From assembly GCA_036852015.1 (NCBI GenBank), contig JAANDG010000298.1:109210-173209 (forward strand): a DNA stretch of 64,000 nucleotides, written 5' to 3'. Below are positions 45,461 through 59,700 of the stretch, in pieces. The DNA comes from Pelodera strongyloides. Its lineage: Eukaryota > Nematoda > Chromadorea > Rhabditida > Rhabditidae. Made by a program: the position numbers and the translations under genes. The notes beneath the pieces were generated by a model that was not told the origin of the DNA, searched no databases, and was given only the letters and a program-made list of their open reading frames with translations. Within the stretch, counting starts at the first letter, position 1; every line of letters begins with the position of its first letter.

Positions 45461-48400
45461 CAGACAGGGACGGGGAAATGATAGAGTGAGGTTGCTGAGG
45501 TCAGCGTTGGAACGGCTATGTCGATAGGAAAGAAGGTCTTGAAGGTCCCTACCTCAATGTCAAATAATTTATATAACGACAAATACAAAATAGTGTATAT
45601 AATACGAAATAGTGATGAAAACCCGCTCCTGGATTATCTCGAGGAAAGGACAAAAAGAGAACAACAACGAAAGTACAAGGGAGAGGATCACATGAGAATT
45701 GTGAAAGAAACAATCAATATTTGAAACAAAAACATGCTATTTTCTGTAATCCATTGTTCATAACACATCTTACGAATTGTGTGTATGTGGAGAAAGTAAC
45801 GTCTCGCCTACATAAAATGTTGGGGGAAGTACACCTATACTGTACAAAGTCGGTTTAAAACAATCTGAAAGTCTGGGAATTTGATTTGGCATGTGTTTCT
45901 CGGTTCATAGTTCTCCAACAAAAGTTTCAAAATGTTTAACTTTGCGATAGAAATATCAGTGTTTGTGAGGAACAATGCACGACTATCAGACCGTTTTTCA
46001 GCACATTTTTTTCGCTTTGATATCGTTTGACGGTTGTCTACATCCGATACGGCCAATTTTAATGTTATGATTTGGGAAACTCTCTCACAACTACATCTCT
46101 CTTGTCAAAACTGTCAAATTCGTTCATGCACTACAATTTGACCGGCATACTATCGAAAGAGGAGTTGTGTTTCGCATCTTTGGAAGAAAAAATTAATTAT
46201 ACTGAGGTTCCAGTTGTAGCTGTATCTTTACTAATTGTAAGATTCATGGCAAAAGAACAATCGGCGGCGCCTCCATAAGTCATGAACTTGGGTTACATGG
46301 AATAGATGAGAACAAAGTATAGGGATGACTAATGTTGTGGTGCGGAATAAGTTTCGGCAAACATGTTATGCTCATTATCACGGAGAGTTGGTAAAACAAC
46401 ATGGCTCATTTATTAGAAGAATATTTAGAAAAACAGCCTACATACTCTGTAAGATAGTTATTAAGTTGAATCTATAAAAATACATTTTGTTTACAGAAAA
46501 GTGTAGAGTGTAGATCAGAAGTTTGGAAAATATTTGTAGAATCGCAATGCTGAGGACCGACAGATGCTGAGCATGGTCTATGTTTTCTTAGATAGTTGTG
46601 TGACAAATTCTAATGAAGACTGAGCTTGTTGCGCTTCAGGAAATTCCTTATCATCCGAAAGCAAAAGGGATGCATTCATAGTCATTGGGCCAATGGGTTC
46701 TAATTGTAAGAAGCGAATATTGCTTTCCAAATTCTCATTATGAATCCGCGGCGTTCGGACTGTCTGCGTCCGTGGGCCCTCGTGGATTTTTTTAGTTTCA
46801 TGGGATAAGCGAAATGAAGTGAAATAATCACGGGTCTGAAGAGCGTTATACAATACGAGCTAGGTAAATACACTACGTACTATATGTTCACTTTATTTTA
46901 GCTCACATTTTTGCAATTATGGAAGAAAATTTTAGTCAATTCCAAAGTACGAAGAGACGTTACTATTGTACATAGACAATGATGAGCAAAAAAATAGTCA
47001 GAATAAATGGACCACAAATCATTGATCCTTGTGAAAATACAGTATGCGTGGTTATAACTGTGGCTAAGTGAATGTTGCTCAATGACTGGGGTCATCTGTT
47101 AATTTCCCCTCTGGGTGCACAAATGGTGTGAGAATCACAATCTGCAGCGTCCGCATTGCCATTTGAGAATGGCAGTTATATGACTGACAATGGGAAAACG
47201 ACCGAAGGGCTATTCTACTAGGCCAGCCCACATTTAACAATCAGAAAGATCGGTTTCTGTCAAAGATTCGTTCCTGTGTTGGATGTGAAGCCGCGTGCCT
47301 AAATGTATCATTGGCATAATAAAAAGGGCGCTCAAAGCGGGGCCCAATGCTTCACGGGTTCCAATAATTGCCGTGCTTCGCTGAGATACATCGCCACCAT
47401 AAAAACGACACTTTCGCTGACATCACTTCGAAAAAATATGCAATTTTCTATGTCTTATATATAATGAATATAATCATCAGTATAAACAGATATCGCGCAG
47501 AATTTTTTTACTTATGTGCATGCGAAATTTTACCTCACTACGAAAGAAGATGTCTTAGTGAAGCAATTTAATAAGAAAGGCATGTGTTCTGGTTGATATA
47601 CCAAATTCAGAAAAGCTTATCTTTGACGGATTAACAAAGTGCAGACCTAGAATAATACTGTCCGGAAATATTTGGATTTCATTTAGCTGCGTGACTAAAG
47701 TGGTGTGTGAAATCCGAGACAGACGGCTCAGCTTGTGCACCTGCAATCTTTTTCTGAAATTCCCCATCGGATGTGTTCCCCAGACGGCCCGACCTCAGAT
47801 GCGTCCAGTGCGTCCACGGTCCCGAAAAATTATCCTCAAAAATGTCCCCAGACATGTAACGTGATTCAAAAAAAAAAAAAAACAATTGAGTAAGAGATCT
47901 ACACCGTACAGACCAACTGTGTTTTGGTCAATACCGGGGTGTTTGTGAAGTAAACCTGTTCAAGCAAATACAAATACCAATAATTGAGCTCTACATATGT
48001 AGTTACATAATCACCTACGTGGGATTTTCCCCGCAAAAGAGAGATCACTTGCGTAAAAAAATGTGTTTCTGTGCCTACCTGTGGGACTATGACGCAATCA
48101 TGTCTTATCAAGGGAAGAAACGAGTGTATGCTGTCCCCCACTTACGCAGGTTAGGTATGTGATATCGAATACTGTTAATACATTGCTTAGAAAGTTAAAT
48201 CTAGGATTGTGAAGAATGCCTCAGCTCTTAAAAAGGGCTCGCTCCACATTGAGCGAAGAGAGTGTCGAATATCACATGCCAATGCGTTAATATCAACAAT
48301 TAAAGGAAAAGTCACGTGTAAAGGCGGAAATATTGCCGCAATAACGGTTATGTACGTAAACCGGGCTGGGAGGGACTTGGAACACTTTCATAATAGATTG

Positions 48401-50578
48401 TCTCATAATCTAATCTGGACTGCTTTGCTTTGCTTTATAGTTTATGTATATAAAACGGGGTCAAATTCGAATGTGTACACTTTATCATATGTATTAGGCG
48501 ATGTTATCCTAGAAAAGAATCAGTGGTTCTATGATAAATTTGCATAGTTTGGCTTGGAATTAACTGTTACCGTAGGAAAACGCGGAAAATATAAACCTCC
48601 GAGTTGTGTTCCAACCGTAACACTTGACATGAGTGTTACTGTAAGATATTAGGATTCTTTCAGATTTCAGAGGAGGCGAACGCAATCATCATTCGACAAG
48701 ATCAAAACGTCCTGTTGTGTTGGGCATATATGTATATACAGTGTGAATATGATCTCTTGTCTCTGTTTCGTGGTAGAAGCAATTGTTTCTAATTACCAGC
48801 TTTCCCCGTCAATACTTCTATTCATTGTTTAAATTCCACTCGATGCTAGTTTACTATAACAGCGCTTCAATACACAGAAAGTCACCAGTATCCTATTTAT
48901 TCATATAACAGTACAACGTTTTCGTGTCTGTATTTATCTAAAGGTGTATTGTGTCCTGCAGCGAACGTATTACGGTAGGAAAATTCAAAGAGCGCGAGAA
49001 GAAGTCCTATTCAAATCACTCCCAAATGAGTAGACGTTGCTGCAAACTGTATAACACACTGGAAAATTAGGCATGATTATCTATGCACGTTGCATACGTT
49101 TTGTGACCTTTTTTACGATGATTCCGGCAATGCACGGCACAAAAATATGCGTGCAGTCAATTAGAGTTTATACGCGACATAATAGACGAGCCAATTACCG
49201 TAGCCTTCGTGATCGCTCAGGGAAGTCTGCATGAGACCTAGCTTGGTATGAAGACTTCCATAATTAATCCCTGAGACTGGATTTCTATCTGGTTTTGGTT
49301 GCGGAAAAAGTCTTCTCTATTAAAATAAAACTATTTTCAAAATTCCAATTTTTTTTGAAGACATTTACTTCCTTTCTTTATTTTTTTCTATTCATCGCAA
49401 ATGGGTGAACTCATGTCGATACGGTTCACTGGTCTTTTATTGGGCCTGCCCATTTAGTTACCAATTCATGAACAACTCGTGAACAAGTATAATCGAAAGC
49501 CGTTAGCAGATGATCACCAAGTGGTCACGCAGTCACCAGCTGGTTTTTTCGGTAAGTACCATTTGGTGAGGACGGGCCAACGATTGTTTTTTGTGGTTTC
49601 GGCAATTATTTCGGTTTCCTGTTTTATCAAGGAATATTTGGTGAATTTAGAGAGTATCGACAAAACTAGGCAAGAGTGTAATGGCCAAAGTATATTCCAA
49701 TATAACAATAAGCTCATGGACAGTAAAAAAAACTATGTTTCAATTCCAACCATCAATTTGTTAGATCTTCGTTCTATCCAGACAAATAAATATGCCCACT
49801 AGCCAGTATTAATCGAGCAACTGAATCCTGGCGATTTTTAGCTCCGAATAATTTGTAACACATTTCACAAAGTCGACCGCTTTCATGCTAATTAAGTAAA
49901 ATTAAGTAAGTTGAACCGCACGTACTGCAGTTCCCATTTCTGACTACGGTAGATGGATATAACATTAAGAAGAATTTGGTGATCGGTGATCGGGTTTTGT
50001 TTTGCGATTGCACTTTGTGCAAATTTTGCGACTTTACTCCAGAATATGCATATAATTCTTTTCTTCACAAACCGGATAACGTTTTTATTGATGGAATGAA
50101 AGATAAGTAAGATAAGTACGACTGGCACAGACAACAATACCACTTTCTACAAAAATGCAGAAAAATGTAATTCAATTCCTTCTACTACTCCACAGCATGA
50201 AATTTTTCAACACATAGCAGAGCGAATTAAGTAGAATATTCAAACCCTATGAATGACTAGAAACCTGAACCATCGTTCGAAGAACATTTCTGAATGTTCA
50301 TTTACAAACGAGCACGAAAGAGCTATTCATGAAATAAATAAATGTGAAAATGTACTGGGCAAGGAGGTACCTAATTTAATCATTAAAAGATCAATGTAAT
50401 GAGTAATGAAAACTTAATGATTTTCTCAGATCCTACAAATAATTAAATAGTCAGTTAAATAATATACAGAAATTTATGATTGGGGTTTGCTTGAAATGCT
50501 AGGAGAGAACGGAATATATGCAACAGTGATTGGCATAGAATTTTACTGGCACCGCACACAGTTCAGCTGCTCAGTATA
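45461..50578. other. Intergenic region, no gene recognised
   Basis: The best unexplained frame is 46578-46853 (minus, 91 codons, hydrophilic), with no domain or splice partners. The rest is AT-rich DNA with short frames. Confidence 0.4.
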
Positions 50579-53500
50579 CTACACTTCCAGTTGTTCCACT
50601 TCGACAGAACTATCTGTTGATTCACCATCCTTACTATTCTCAGTCCATGCGCAGGGTTCGTCGTTCGAAAAATAGAGAAATATGAGGTTCGACACAATAA
50701 GAACGGCAGCGTAAAGTCTGAAGACTGTTGCCCACTCTTCGTGAGTACCTATCGGTGTTAAGGCGGGTGCAATGAAGGATCCCGCCACAAGTGAACCGCA
50801 TCCGTAGAACTGGAATTATCAGACGATCATGCTTATTTATTAGTAAAGTGGAGAATATCCACTATGATGTTGCCGCTGAACAACGAGACCCGCGCATTCT
50901 TTGTGTGCGCACTCTCTTCTTACTCGCACTGTGTGTGTTAAAAGAAGAATTGCCATTAGTTAAAGGGTGAGGTCCACCTCAGAAAACCAAAAAGTTATTA
51001 TTTTTGTTAGATTCGCCGTGTCTTAATCTAACAGAAAAACTAAAACAAATTTGGTAGAAAATAATTTCCAACGAAATATTGAGCAAAAAATGGCCCTCGA
51101 GTACCATTATTACGATAGGCGTTGATAGGGGTGGGTGCATGATAAACCGCGCTCTCGCCACCGTTGTTTGGAAACCCAAAAAGGGCGGGTAATGACTGTG
51201 CGTTTGTTGATTTTTAAAACCATGCGTTTTATTTTATTTCCCAAGCTAAACAAACCATATTTAATCCCGTCTTCGTCATTTGTATTATGCCGTAGTTATT
51301 TAGGGACTTATTTTTTTTTGTTTGTATTTTTTTCGAAATCTTCCAAAAAAATTTCTTCACAAGCAAAGCGTAAAAAAGGTACCAGACTACCGTAATCTGG
51401 GGTACTCAGAGAGAGCCCTTCTTTGCTCAATATTTCGTAGGAAATAATTTTCTGCCAAATTTGTTTTAGTTTTTCTGGTAGATTAAGACACGGCGAATCT
51501 AATAAAAATAATAACTTTTTGATTTTCTGAGGTGGACCTCACCCTTTAACAAAACATTGTTCTGATTTCCGTTTCCAACAGTTCAAGAGGCGAGCAATTT
51601 CAAATATGGTTCACCTTTCATGGATTTCTGTTTTCTGAACGCACAAACCATTTCTAATCAGCCCACAATTATGGTTACTACATTGCACCTACAAGTGCTT
51701 ACCTGCATATATGAAAAGACCTGTGCGGAATACTGCTTCGAAACAATGACCGCACACTTCGGATAGCCAGCCGAGTGGAAACCCAGTGTGCAAATTGGAA
51801 GCACTGAAATGAAAAGAACAGGTAAGCGAGTAGTGGGACTTTTTACTCTTGTGTATTTAGTTCACCTACCTTATTTGATTCATCACTTTACTATATGTAC
51901 TTCTTAAGTAAACCTTTATAATAAACGTTAAGACGACATAAACTTATAAGTAGAGGCATTCTGTAAGAAGTTTGCCTGAAGAATTTTGTATTCATTTACA
52001 AAGATATTCAACAAATAATACCGAAAACAACTCACCAACGCAGATAATGTCTATACATGTTCCGTCAGGCGTTCGAAAGGAGGAGAGCAGAAAGAAAAGC
52101 GCTGATCCTGTAAGACATCAAAAATTAGGCTGTTTTATCGTTCTCTTAACTGCACTGACATCATAGCGTTTCCACTTGGTCCTTTTTAAAGCAGTTCCCT
52201 CTGTTGATCTTATTTAGTAAACAAATACAAATCCTGAACAAACATACCGAAGAAAGCAATCGAATTGAAAAGTCGAATTTTGTTTAATTCCGAAATAAAT
52301 GTTAATTTGTCCGACAAGTGGCCAACGATGAACTTTATCACTAGCTGCAACATAATTCTAATTAGCGTCAATTATCACGTGTCCTCTTTCAGTCAGAGTG
52401 AGACCACTCAATTCCGATTAATCGTGCTTTGTTGGGTAACTCTTGGGTTCAACCATTTCCCCTGATCTTACGCCCCGAATGTAGCACAGTTTTGTTATTG
52501 CTCTAATTGCTGTAAATAAACGAAACATACCAAAATTGCAAGAGGAATCATTGTCACTAGACCACATAGAACGGGGTCAAAGTGCAGCGCTCCAGAATAG
52601 TAGAGAAGAGAGAAGGTGATGGAAAATTGAATGGCAAAATAGTACCCAACACAGGCAATCCAAATAGCCAGAATCACTGGAGTGCGGAATATCTTCAGTA
52701 TTGGAACCTTTGGCTGAACATTTCGAATCTTAATTGACATCTGATGGTTTCGTTTTAAATTAAAAAAAAGCGATGTTTGTCAATGAATATCCTGTTTGTC
52801 AATAAAGCGCAAAAAACACTGGTTAACGGAACAATTCTTGACAGATATATGTGATATTGATGATATTGATAGTACCTTCTCTCCATGGTTACTTTGCTGC
52901 TTTCCCTCATAAATGTATTGTAGTTCAACGGGTTTCATGAAGCTCACTTTCTCAGGATCGTCGCTGAATATATACCACTGTTAGAATTATAAAGCGGAAG
53001 TGCTTACACTATTTTTTCATTGAAAATCAATAAAAAAAACCTGTAGAAAATAATCCAAAGGAGGGTTACGATGCCAGCCAGGATGGCGTGTGTGTAGTAG
53101 ACGGCGGGCCAAGAGACTCAAATAGACCTCATTATGCACATAAAAACTACAAAAATGGTGGCCGAATGCTGTCATTTTGTTGGGATTTTCGAGAGGAGTA
53201 GTGTTTAGCGTAGCCATATTCACTTCTTTGGGCTTTGGGATCAGAATTCGGTCCAAAGGAAAATAATGTTTGTAATGTGTTTAGAGATTTTTTTGGAGAT
53301 ATCCAAAGTGGGGCCTAGTTATTTACCTCCGAACAAAAGCATTAACTAGCTTACTGGCCGTTCCAATGAAGCCACCCAGAGGCATAGCCAGAAGTGGGGA
53401 GAATTCAAGATGACCGGATAGAACTGAGATCCAAAGACCCCTTTCTGAAAGGGGAGCCCATCGGGTAACGATATCTCCAGCAGCAGCAAAGAGGACAGCA

Positions 53501-55352
53501 AGTGCTGTTCCCTGGAATTAAACTGTTTGTCTCCAGAATATTATTTGGCGAATTGTACTTTTTGCCTCATTGCCACTTTGTAGGCCTGAAGAGGAGCTTA
53601 TGTCGCTGCCTATGTATTCCTCACGTATGTCTATTGAAGATCTTATTCCTTATGGATTGCTCAGACAGCACCAAGTTTGAACACACTTCTTGAAATAACT
53701 GACCGTAATAAATCTGATTACAATGAAGGCGATGAATGAATTGGTGATGACAATTGGTAAAACAGCTGCACCGACGGTTACTAATATACCAATGATACTC
53801 AGAGTCTTGTGGATCCCCAGTATACTGATCACATAGCTCAATACTGGCACGCCAAACATCGCACCAAAGAAACCAGCTGGAAAATGACGGATTCAAATTA
53901 CCGATATCAAGAGATAGACTTCCTCAATCAATCCTCAAGTAAAAAGGATAAAAATGTTAAATATGGCCTGATCGGAAGAGAGGGATACAAGTGTTAAAAG
54001 ATGGAGAGAAGAATGGATATAGGTGGAGTGGAGAAAGAAAACATGCGTGTTTAAATATTAGAACTCGTACCTGCAAATGACCATCCTTTTTTGGAACTGT
54101 CGAACTCGAAGCGTCTATCTGAAAGCGGCAACTCATGTGAATTCCAATCGATGTCCGTTTGCCCCGTCTCATTTGTGGTGTTGTTATACAATGGAGAAGT
54201 CCACAGCTCGGTCATTGAAACGTAAGCACCATGATAGCTGATGAAGCTGAAAATGAAAATTTCAGTTCAGAACAAAAATGAATGGATTAATACACTCTTT
54301 TTTACATCTTACAGGTAAAATAGTGATTTTGTTTTCTTGGAAAACAAGTTTCCTAACATGGTACAACATTATTGGTAAAATTCTATAAACCTGATGTGTC
54401 ATTGTTACAGTGATAAATATGTGGAAGGAAATTGACGGGGTGTACGAGGCTAGAGGTTACTCTGCCTTTTCAATTCAAAATGTTACGTTCTACTACAAGA
54501 GTCAAATTTCCGAAACGAAGGCGTTACCCTGCATGAACCAATGAAAGGAAGAAGAATGATAATACGAGGATAATCATTCGTCTCGTTCCGGGTTTCTTCT
54601 TCTCCAAACTCGAATTTGACATGACTACAGTCGCTGTCATTGCAAGCCCAACTGCTGAGCGTAAGAAGCTGGAATCCTTAGAAATATTCAATATTTCCAA
54701 ACACAATAAATACTAAGCGAAGAAGCAAAATAATCCAATGTCGAACCACTCGCAAATACTTAAAGAAGCTGGTAAAAATATAGGCAACGGTTGAGGAAAA
54801 CCTCATGTAAATCCATAAAATGAGCTCCAAGAGTACAACTCATTTTCAGCTTCTCCCTTTAAACCGGGCCATACAGACGTGAACTCTAGAACATGATAAC
54901 CACATCATGTATGCAAATCTTTTATGGGAGCCAAAGCGCAACATTTAAAAAATTGTCATGATATTCAACCAGGAAATAAACCCAAACTACCAGCGACCAA
55001 GTAGACTACGGGAGGAATAAAAAAAAATTCCCTGAAGTTCAATTATTCAACGACAGATGATGATTATGAATCATTGTTACAGCGAGGTTTGAACAGTTGA
55101 ACTGATATAGATTATATTTTCGTCTTCTTCCAAATCGGTTCGTTTCGTGTTATAGTTTAGAATCACGCACTGAAACGGTTTGCCGGCTTGATAGTTAAGC
55201 AAAAAAGATCTTCTTCATCCACATTGGCAGAAATGTGTTCAACCCAAGTTAGAATGTACCCGGATCCTCACTGGGTACACTCGAAATGAGCTAAAATAAA
55301 CCTTAAAAACTTACTTTGTGATCACCTTATTCAACTTGATTTTTTTCCACAT
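50579..55352 (-). CDS. MFS transporter, SLC17 (sialin/phosphate-type) family, paralogue A, about 519 aa
   Basis: Twelve exons: 55315-55352 (tentative), 54528-54668, 54071-54246, 53704-53876, 53355-53511, 53041-53116, 52876-52963, 52531-52740, 52248-52344, 52036-52107, 51703-51803 and 50579-50809. They total 1560 nt, in phase. A cytosolic N-terminus with PGTRRMII leads into TM1. A long glycosylated loop follows (NNTTNET), then the WSFAAGFFGAMFG helix, GTALAVLFAAAGDIVTRWAPLSERG (the loop resembling the SLC17 W-A-P-x-x-E-R motif), SWPAVYYTHAIL, a central cytosolic loop (DDPEKVSFMKP), IQF-x-ITFSLLYYSGALHFDP, VGHLSDKLT, and final helices before an acidic tail. The family moves organic anions or phosphate with H+ or Na+; the substrate here is unknown. 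If the tentative first exon is wrong, the start would be the Met at 54640. The acceptor of exon 53041-53116 is TTTGAG, weaker than its neighbours. The last intron holds a MITE. Confidence 0.87.
50960..51549. mobile_element. TTAA-flanked MITE inside an intron of MFS paralogue A
   Basis: 590 bp. The left end TTAAAGGGTGAGGTCCACCTC and the reverse-complemented right end are identical over more than 25 bp. Arms run about 150 bp with few mismatches (shared block GATTCGCCGTGTCTTAATCT). TTAA ends both sides (50960-50963, 51546-51549). The centre of about 280 bp is AT-rich without a transposase. The terminus begins like the element at 26375 (TTAAAGRG), but the arms are otherwise unrelated, so these are two families using the same target. 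Confidence 0.9.
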
Positions 55353-55569
55353 GTTGCTGATATTGGTTTGCATTACTAACTAAGCCAAATTTCCGGCTAT
55401 GTAAATCTTTGTTTCGAACATGTCATGCAAAAATTTCAAGCACTTAAACCCTATCCAAAGTGCAACAAATTTCCGTTAAAATCTACACTTTATTTTTAAG
55501 CTATCTTCAGGCAATAGAGGTCTTCACAAACAATATACCGCGAATTTTTTTGTTCCAACAATGTGAAAC

Positions 55570-56110
55570 CATGTGTTCGACGCTTATTACTCACAATCAG
55601 GTCCACGAGCGCCCGACGCGGTTATCCCTAACCGCGCGTATACTTTCTCGGAAACTTTGTCTACTCACCACTAACAGGGCTTTAGACCACTCGGCCATAA
55701 CGCGCATGATACCAGATGCAAAAACGCGAATAAGTCTGCCAGCCAACTGCTTTAGAAAAAGTAACCACGCAGTGCGGGCAGTAATCGTAACCGCATCCTG
55801 CGGGTAGACGCGGGCACATTGTACGGGTAGCCGCGCGCGCAGGTGCGTGTAGTTTTCTTGATCCCGCGCGGGTAGCCATAGTCGTTACCGCTCAGAGCGG
55901 GTATCAGTAACCGCGTAGCGCGGGTGCCGTTTCCTCAATATTTGGCCTTAATCATAACCGCGTGGTTAGATTACGAGTAACCGCATCGTGCAGGGTAGCT
56001 CATAATGCTTACCGCGTCTTGCGAGTTGCAAATAATAAGCGCATCGTGAGGGTAACCGCGCGGCACGCTTTTTAAGGGTCTATCCGTAACCGCACCGCGC
56101 GCTTAAGAAC
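55570..56110. repeat. Degenerate GC-rich palindromic minisatellite (TAACCGC...GCGGGTA)
   Basis: At least nine ACCGC-centred units (near 55631, 55789, 55887, 55911, 55957, 55980, 56011, 56056 and 56089), many preceded by TA/TT and followed after a few bases by GCGGGTA or GCGAGGGTA. Each unit is a near-palindrome able to form a short hairpin. GC content is far above the flanks. Confidence 0.75.
55660..55710 (-). other. tRNA-Leu/Ser-like 5' fragment (A box)
   Basis: On the minus strand CGCGTTATGGCCGAGTGGTC followed by TAAAGCC resembles the acceptor plus D-arm of a class II tRNA, including the A box TGGCCGAGTGG (55687-55697). No anticodon arm, variable arm or good B box follows, so it is not a working tRNA gene. 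A tRNA fragment or SINE head is likely. Confidence 0.4.
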
Positions 56111-56757
56111 GTAGTAGCTAATGAATAGGTTGGCACAACCAGGTGATGCCATGCACAATTCAAGTTACCCTATGAGCGTTGTTCCTCAAAGAAAATTTTG
56201 TTTACTAGAGGAAATTCGCAGCATTGTGGAACAGTGGTGATGTTTAGGCTCATCCATGTAAATTTACGTACAACGTTCAATTCTTCAAAAGGACCGGAGA
56301 AATTTGGTCGGAATGCATTGCATGCAATTGTTCTGGATTTTTACAGCGCATAGATCTTTATTGTGCTCAAAATACAACGCTAAACGTGTATTATGTTGTA
56401 GCTTCAGAAGGAGATGTTGTAGGAGACACCAAGTGGACACATTGTTTATTAAAACGCATTTTAATTCAGCTCCTATAAATGGACACACATACGCAAGAGC
56501 GCACTGGTATAGCTTCTACCGAAAATGCAGAAAACGAGTAAGAATCTGCCATAATCTAGCAATTGATACGTTATAACTTTCGTGAAAGACTAATGGTACA
56601 CGATTTTTGCCCCGCAACAGGATAACATTGATCATTCGAAGAGATGGTGGCAAACGGATACCTCAGCTGTTGGTTTTTGCTTATTTTTTTCCAAAGACAA
56701 TCGATATTGGCTGGCAATTCTGTTTTAGATAAATTATGTAATTCAGCAAGTGCATTG

Positions 56758-59700
56758 TTAAACAATATCCGGGGCTTCTTCTGCAGTGAGCACATCTTCC
56801 GGGAACTGTTCTACCTTGGGGATTTCTGTCCAATAACACGGTTTGTCTGAGGCAAAGTAGACGAAGATGCAATTGGACAGAATAAGAACAGCTGCATATA
56901 ATCGGAAGACTGTTTTCCACTCCTCATGCGTTCCTCCGGGAGTCAGAGCTGGGACCACGAAAGAACCAGCGACCAGAGAACCACATCCAAAGATCTGAAT
57001 TTTTTAAGAATAGTGCCAGCCTTTTGATGAACGATCTGCAAACAGTAGGTGATGCGAATACTTGGATGGTTTACATTGAATTATCGTATCACTACAAACC
57101 TGCATGTACGAGAAGACCTGTGCTGAGTATTGTTTTGCAACGAGAACCGCACATTTAGGAAAACCGGCAGAGTGAAATCCGAGAGCGCAAATCGGCAGCA
57201 CTAAATAACAAATGGCATGTAAATTTTATGATTTGTACATGGCGTTATGCTTTTCTTCTTTTTTTTACAAAGGGGGCAACATTTTAATTTTATATGAACG
57301 TTTCGCATACCAACACACAGAACATCCACGAATGTACCATCTGGATCACGGAACGAGGCAAGTAGGAAGAAAATAGCAGAGCCTGGAAGCAGAATCATTT
57401 GCACCTTGTTTATTAGCCATAGGTCATGGGACAGTGCAAGCATTCAACCGTTTCGAACTAAGTACAAGACATAATAAATGACCTACCGACAAATGCAATT
57501 GAATTGAACATGCGAATTTTGTTCAACTCCGACAACAAAGTCAATTTGTCGGATACATGGCCAACAACAAATTTTATGACGAGCTGAATGAAATTTGAAG
57601 ATAAGTATATACTTCAATAGCTTAATCAGTTCTTTTCATGAATAGCAATTCCTAATCCAAATATAAGCACCTTACCAAAACACCTAGAGGAATCATCGTT
57701 ACGAGACCGCAGAGCGCAGGGTTGAAGTGCAGTGCTCCAGAATAGTAGAGCAGGGAGAATGTGATTGAGAATTGAACCGCGTAATAATATCCAATACATC
57801 CAATCCAGATGGACAGAATAACTGGAGTGGAGAAGATCTTTTGGATGGGAACACTTGGCTGAAATATGTTGTTTCCTAATGCCGCACTATACGTTAGAGC
57901 AAGATCCTGAGCGTCGTCGCCTACTGCTCAGGACCTCTGCGAAACATGTTATAGGCAAACACTGTATCTGTATTTCCACCCTTGAATAAAGGTGCACGCT
58001 CTTGGAGCGTAAAAAGAATTTAAAAAAATACTCATTTGCATAATAGCCCTATTTTGAGCGAAGTGTACTCAAATAAAAAAATATTTGATTTATGCGTTCG
58101 TTAATAACTCCCTTGCGCGTAGAGATCTATAATGATAATGAATGTTGTACCTCTTCTCCTTTTATGTGTTGGTGTTTTCCTTCATTCATGTACTTGAGTT
58201 CGGCTGGCTTGATAAAGCTCACCTTCTCTGGCTCATCTCTATAATGGAACTAGGAATCATGAAAACGAACTTTATCTCTCAATGTTAGTTATTTGTGTAT
58301 GAACAGTTTAACTATGAACAACCTGTAGAACACGATCCACATCACAGTGACAACACCTGCCAAGACTGCATGCACGTAATAGATTGCAGGCCAGGAAACT
58401 GCATAAAGAAAATACTTTCTTAAATGATTAATTTTTTAATTCGATCCATCTAATTGCTTAACCATTATACGGTTCTGAAAACACATACTCGTGTCAATTC
58501 TAGCTGTTTCGTTTGAATACAGCCAGACCGAGGCCTGCTTATATCAGCTTGTCAAGGCAACTAACATGATGTTCCTACAAATCCAGCAAGTGGCATAGCG
58601 AGAAGTGGAGAGAATTCAAGGTGTCCAGAGAGAACTGATATCCAAAGTCCTCTTTCAGAAAGGGGTGCCCATCTGGAGACGACATCACCGGCAGCAGCAA
58701 ACAAAACAGCAAGTGAAGTGCCCTAATACATTCAACCACAGTTCACACATTGGGCAAACATTATCTTCAATTAAAATCGTCAGGACCATTTTTGGGTATT
58801 TGCCACATAACATGCTGGCCGCTGTGAAAATGATTGGATCTATTCGGGGCCATATGCATAAAATGTCGGCTATACTGTTCAACTGTAGGTAAAATATTTC
58901 CAACTAAACTCGGCATCTCCTTTGGTAAGCCCTTTAACTTACCGTGATAAATCGGACGATGACAAAACTGACGAACGAGTTTGTGACAAGAATTGGGATT
59001 AGAGCTGCACCGACAGCAACCATTATTCCGATCATACTCAACGTCTTGTGAATTCCCATGGCGGTGACAAATACATTTAGTACCGGCACACCAAACATAG
59101 CACCGGCAAAACCCGCTGTAAACACTAATAATAATAATAGATTTGATCAATCGTATGCGCAATTGTCTTAGTTTAACTGTGTTCATTTATGAATGTGCAA
59201 TTTACAGTCTACAAGAATTAACCTGCAAATGACCACCCCTTCTCAGAGGTACTTAAGTCAAATCGTCGATCTGCTAGCGGAAGATCATGTGAATTCCAGT
59301 CAATTATCGATCGGTTGGTGGCAAAACTGCTTTCGCTGTAGAGGGGAGAGGACCAGACATCTGTCATGGATACGTAACCACAGTTGTAGCTGATGAATCT
59401 GTGATGCAAATAGTTGTATTGGTCAAAGTTTTTGCATACAAAAATGCGCAGATATTTATTAGCGAAATGTTTCCATTTTCGGTATATCGGCTCGGGAACC
59501 CGATTCACTTTACCAATTACGAATTTTTACACCCAGCTGGTGATGAGACCAAATGGGTGGAGAATAGAACATGTGACCATTTTCGTGAATGTATATTCAA
59601 ATGCTTTCTCACGCTGCATGAACCAATGAGAGGAAGAAAAATGATATTATCAGTATGATCATCCTCCTCATCCCTGGTTGGTTCTTATTGGTTTCTGGTC

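Noticed and set aside
46578..46853. 91-codon hydrophilic minus-strand frame
   Set aside because: Looks protein-like in composition, but has no recognisable domain, no matching splice partners and no homologue I can name.
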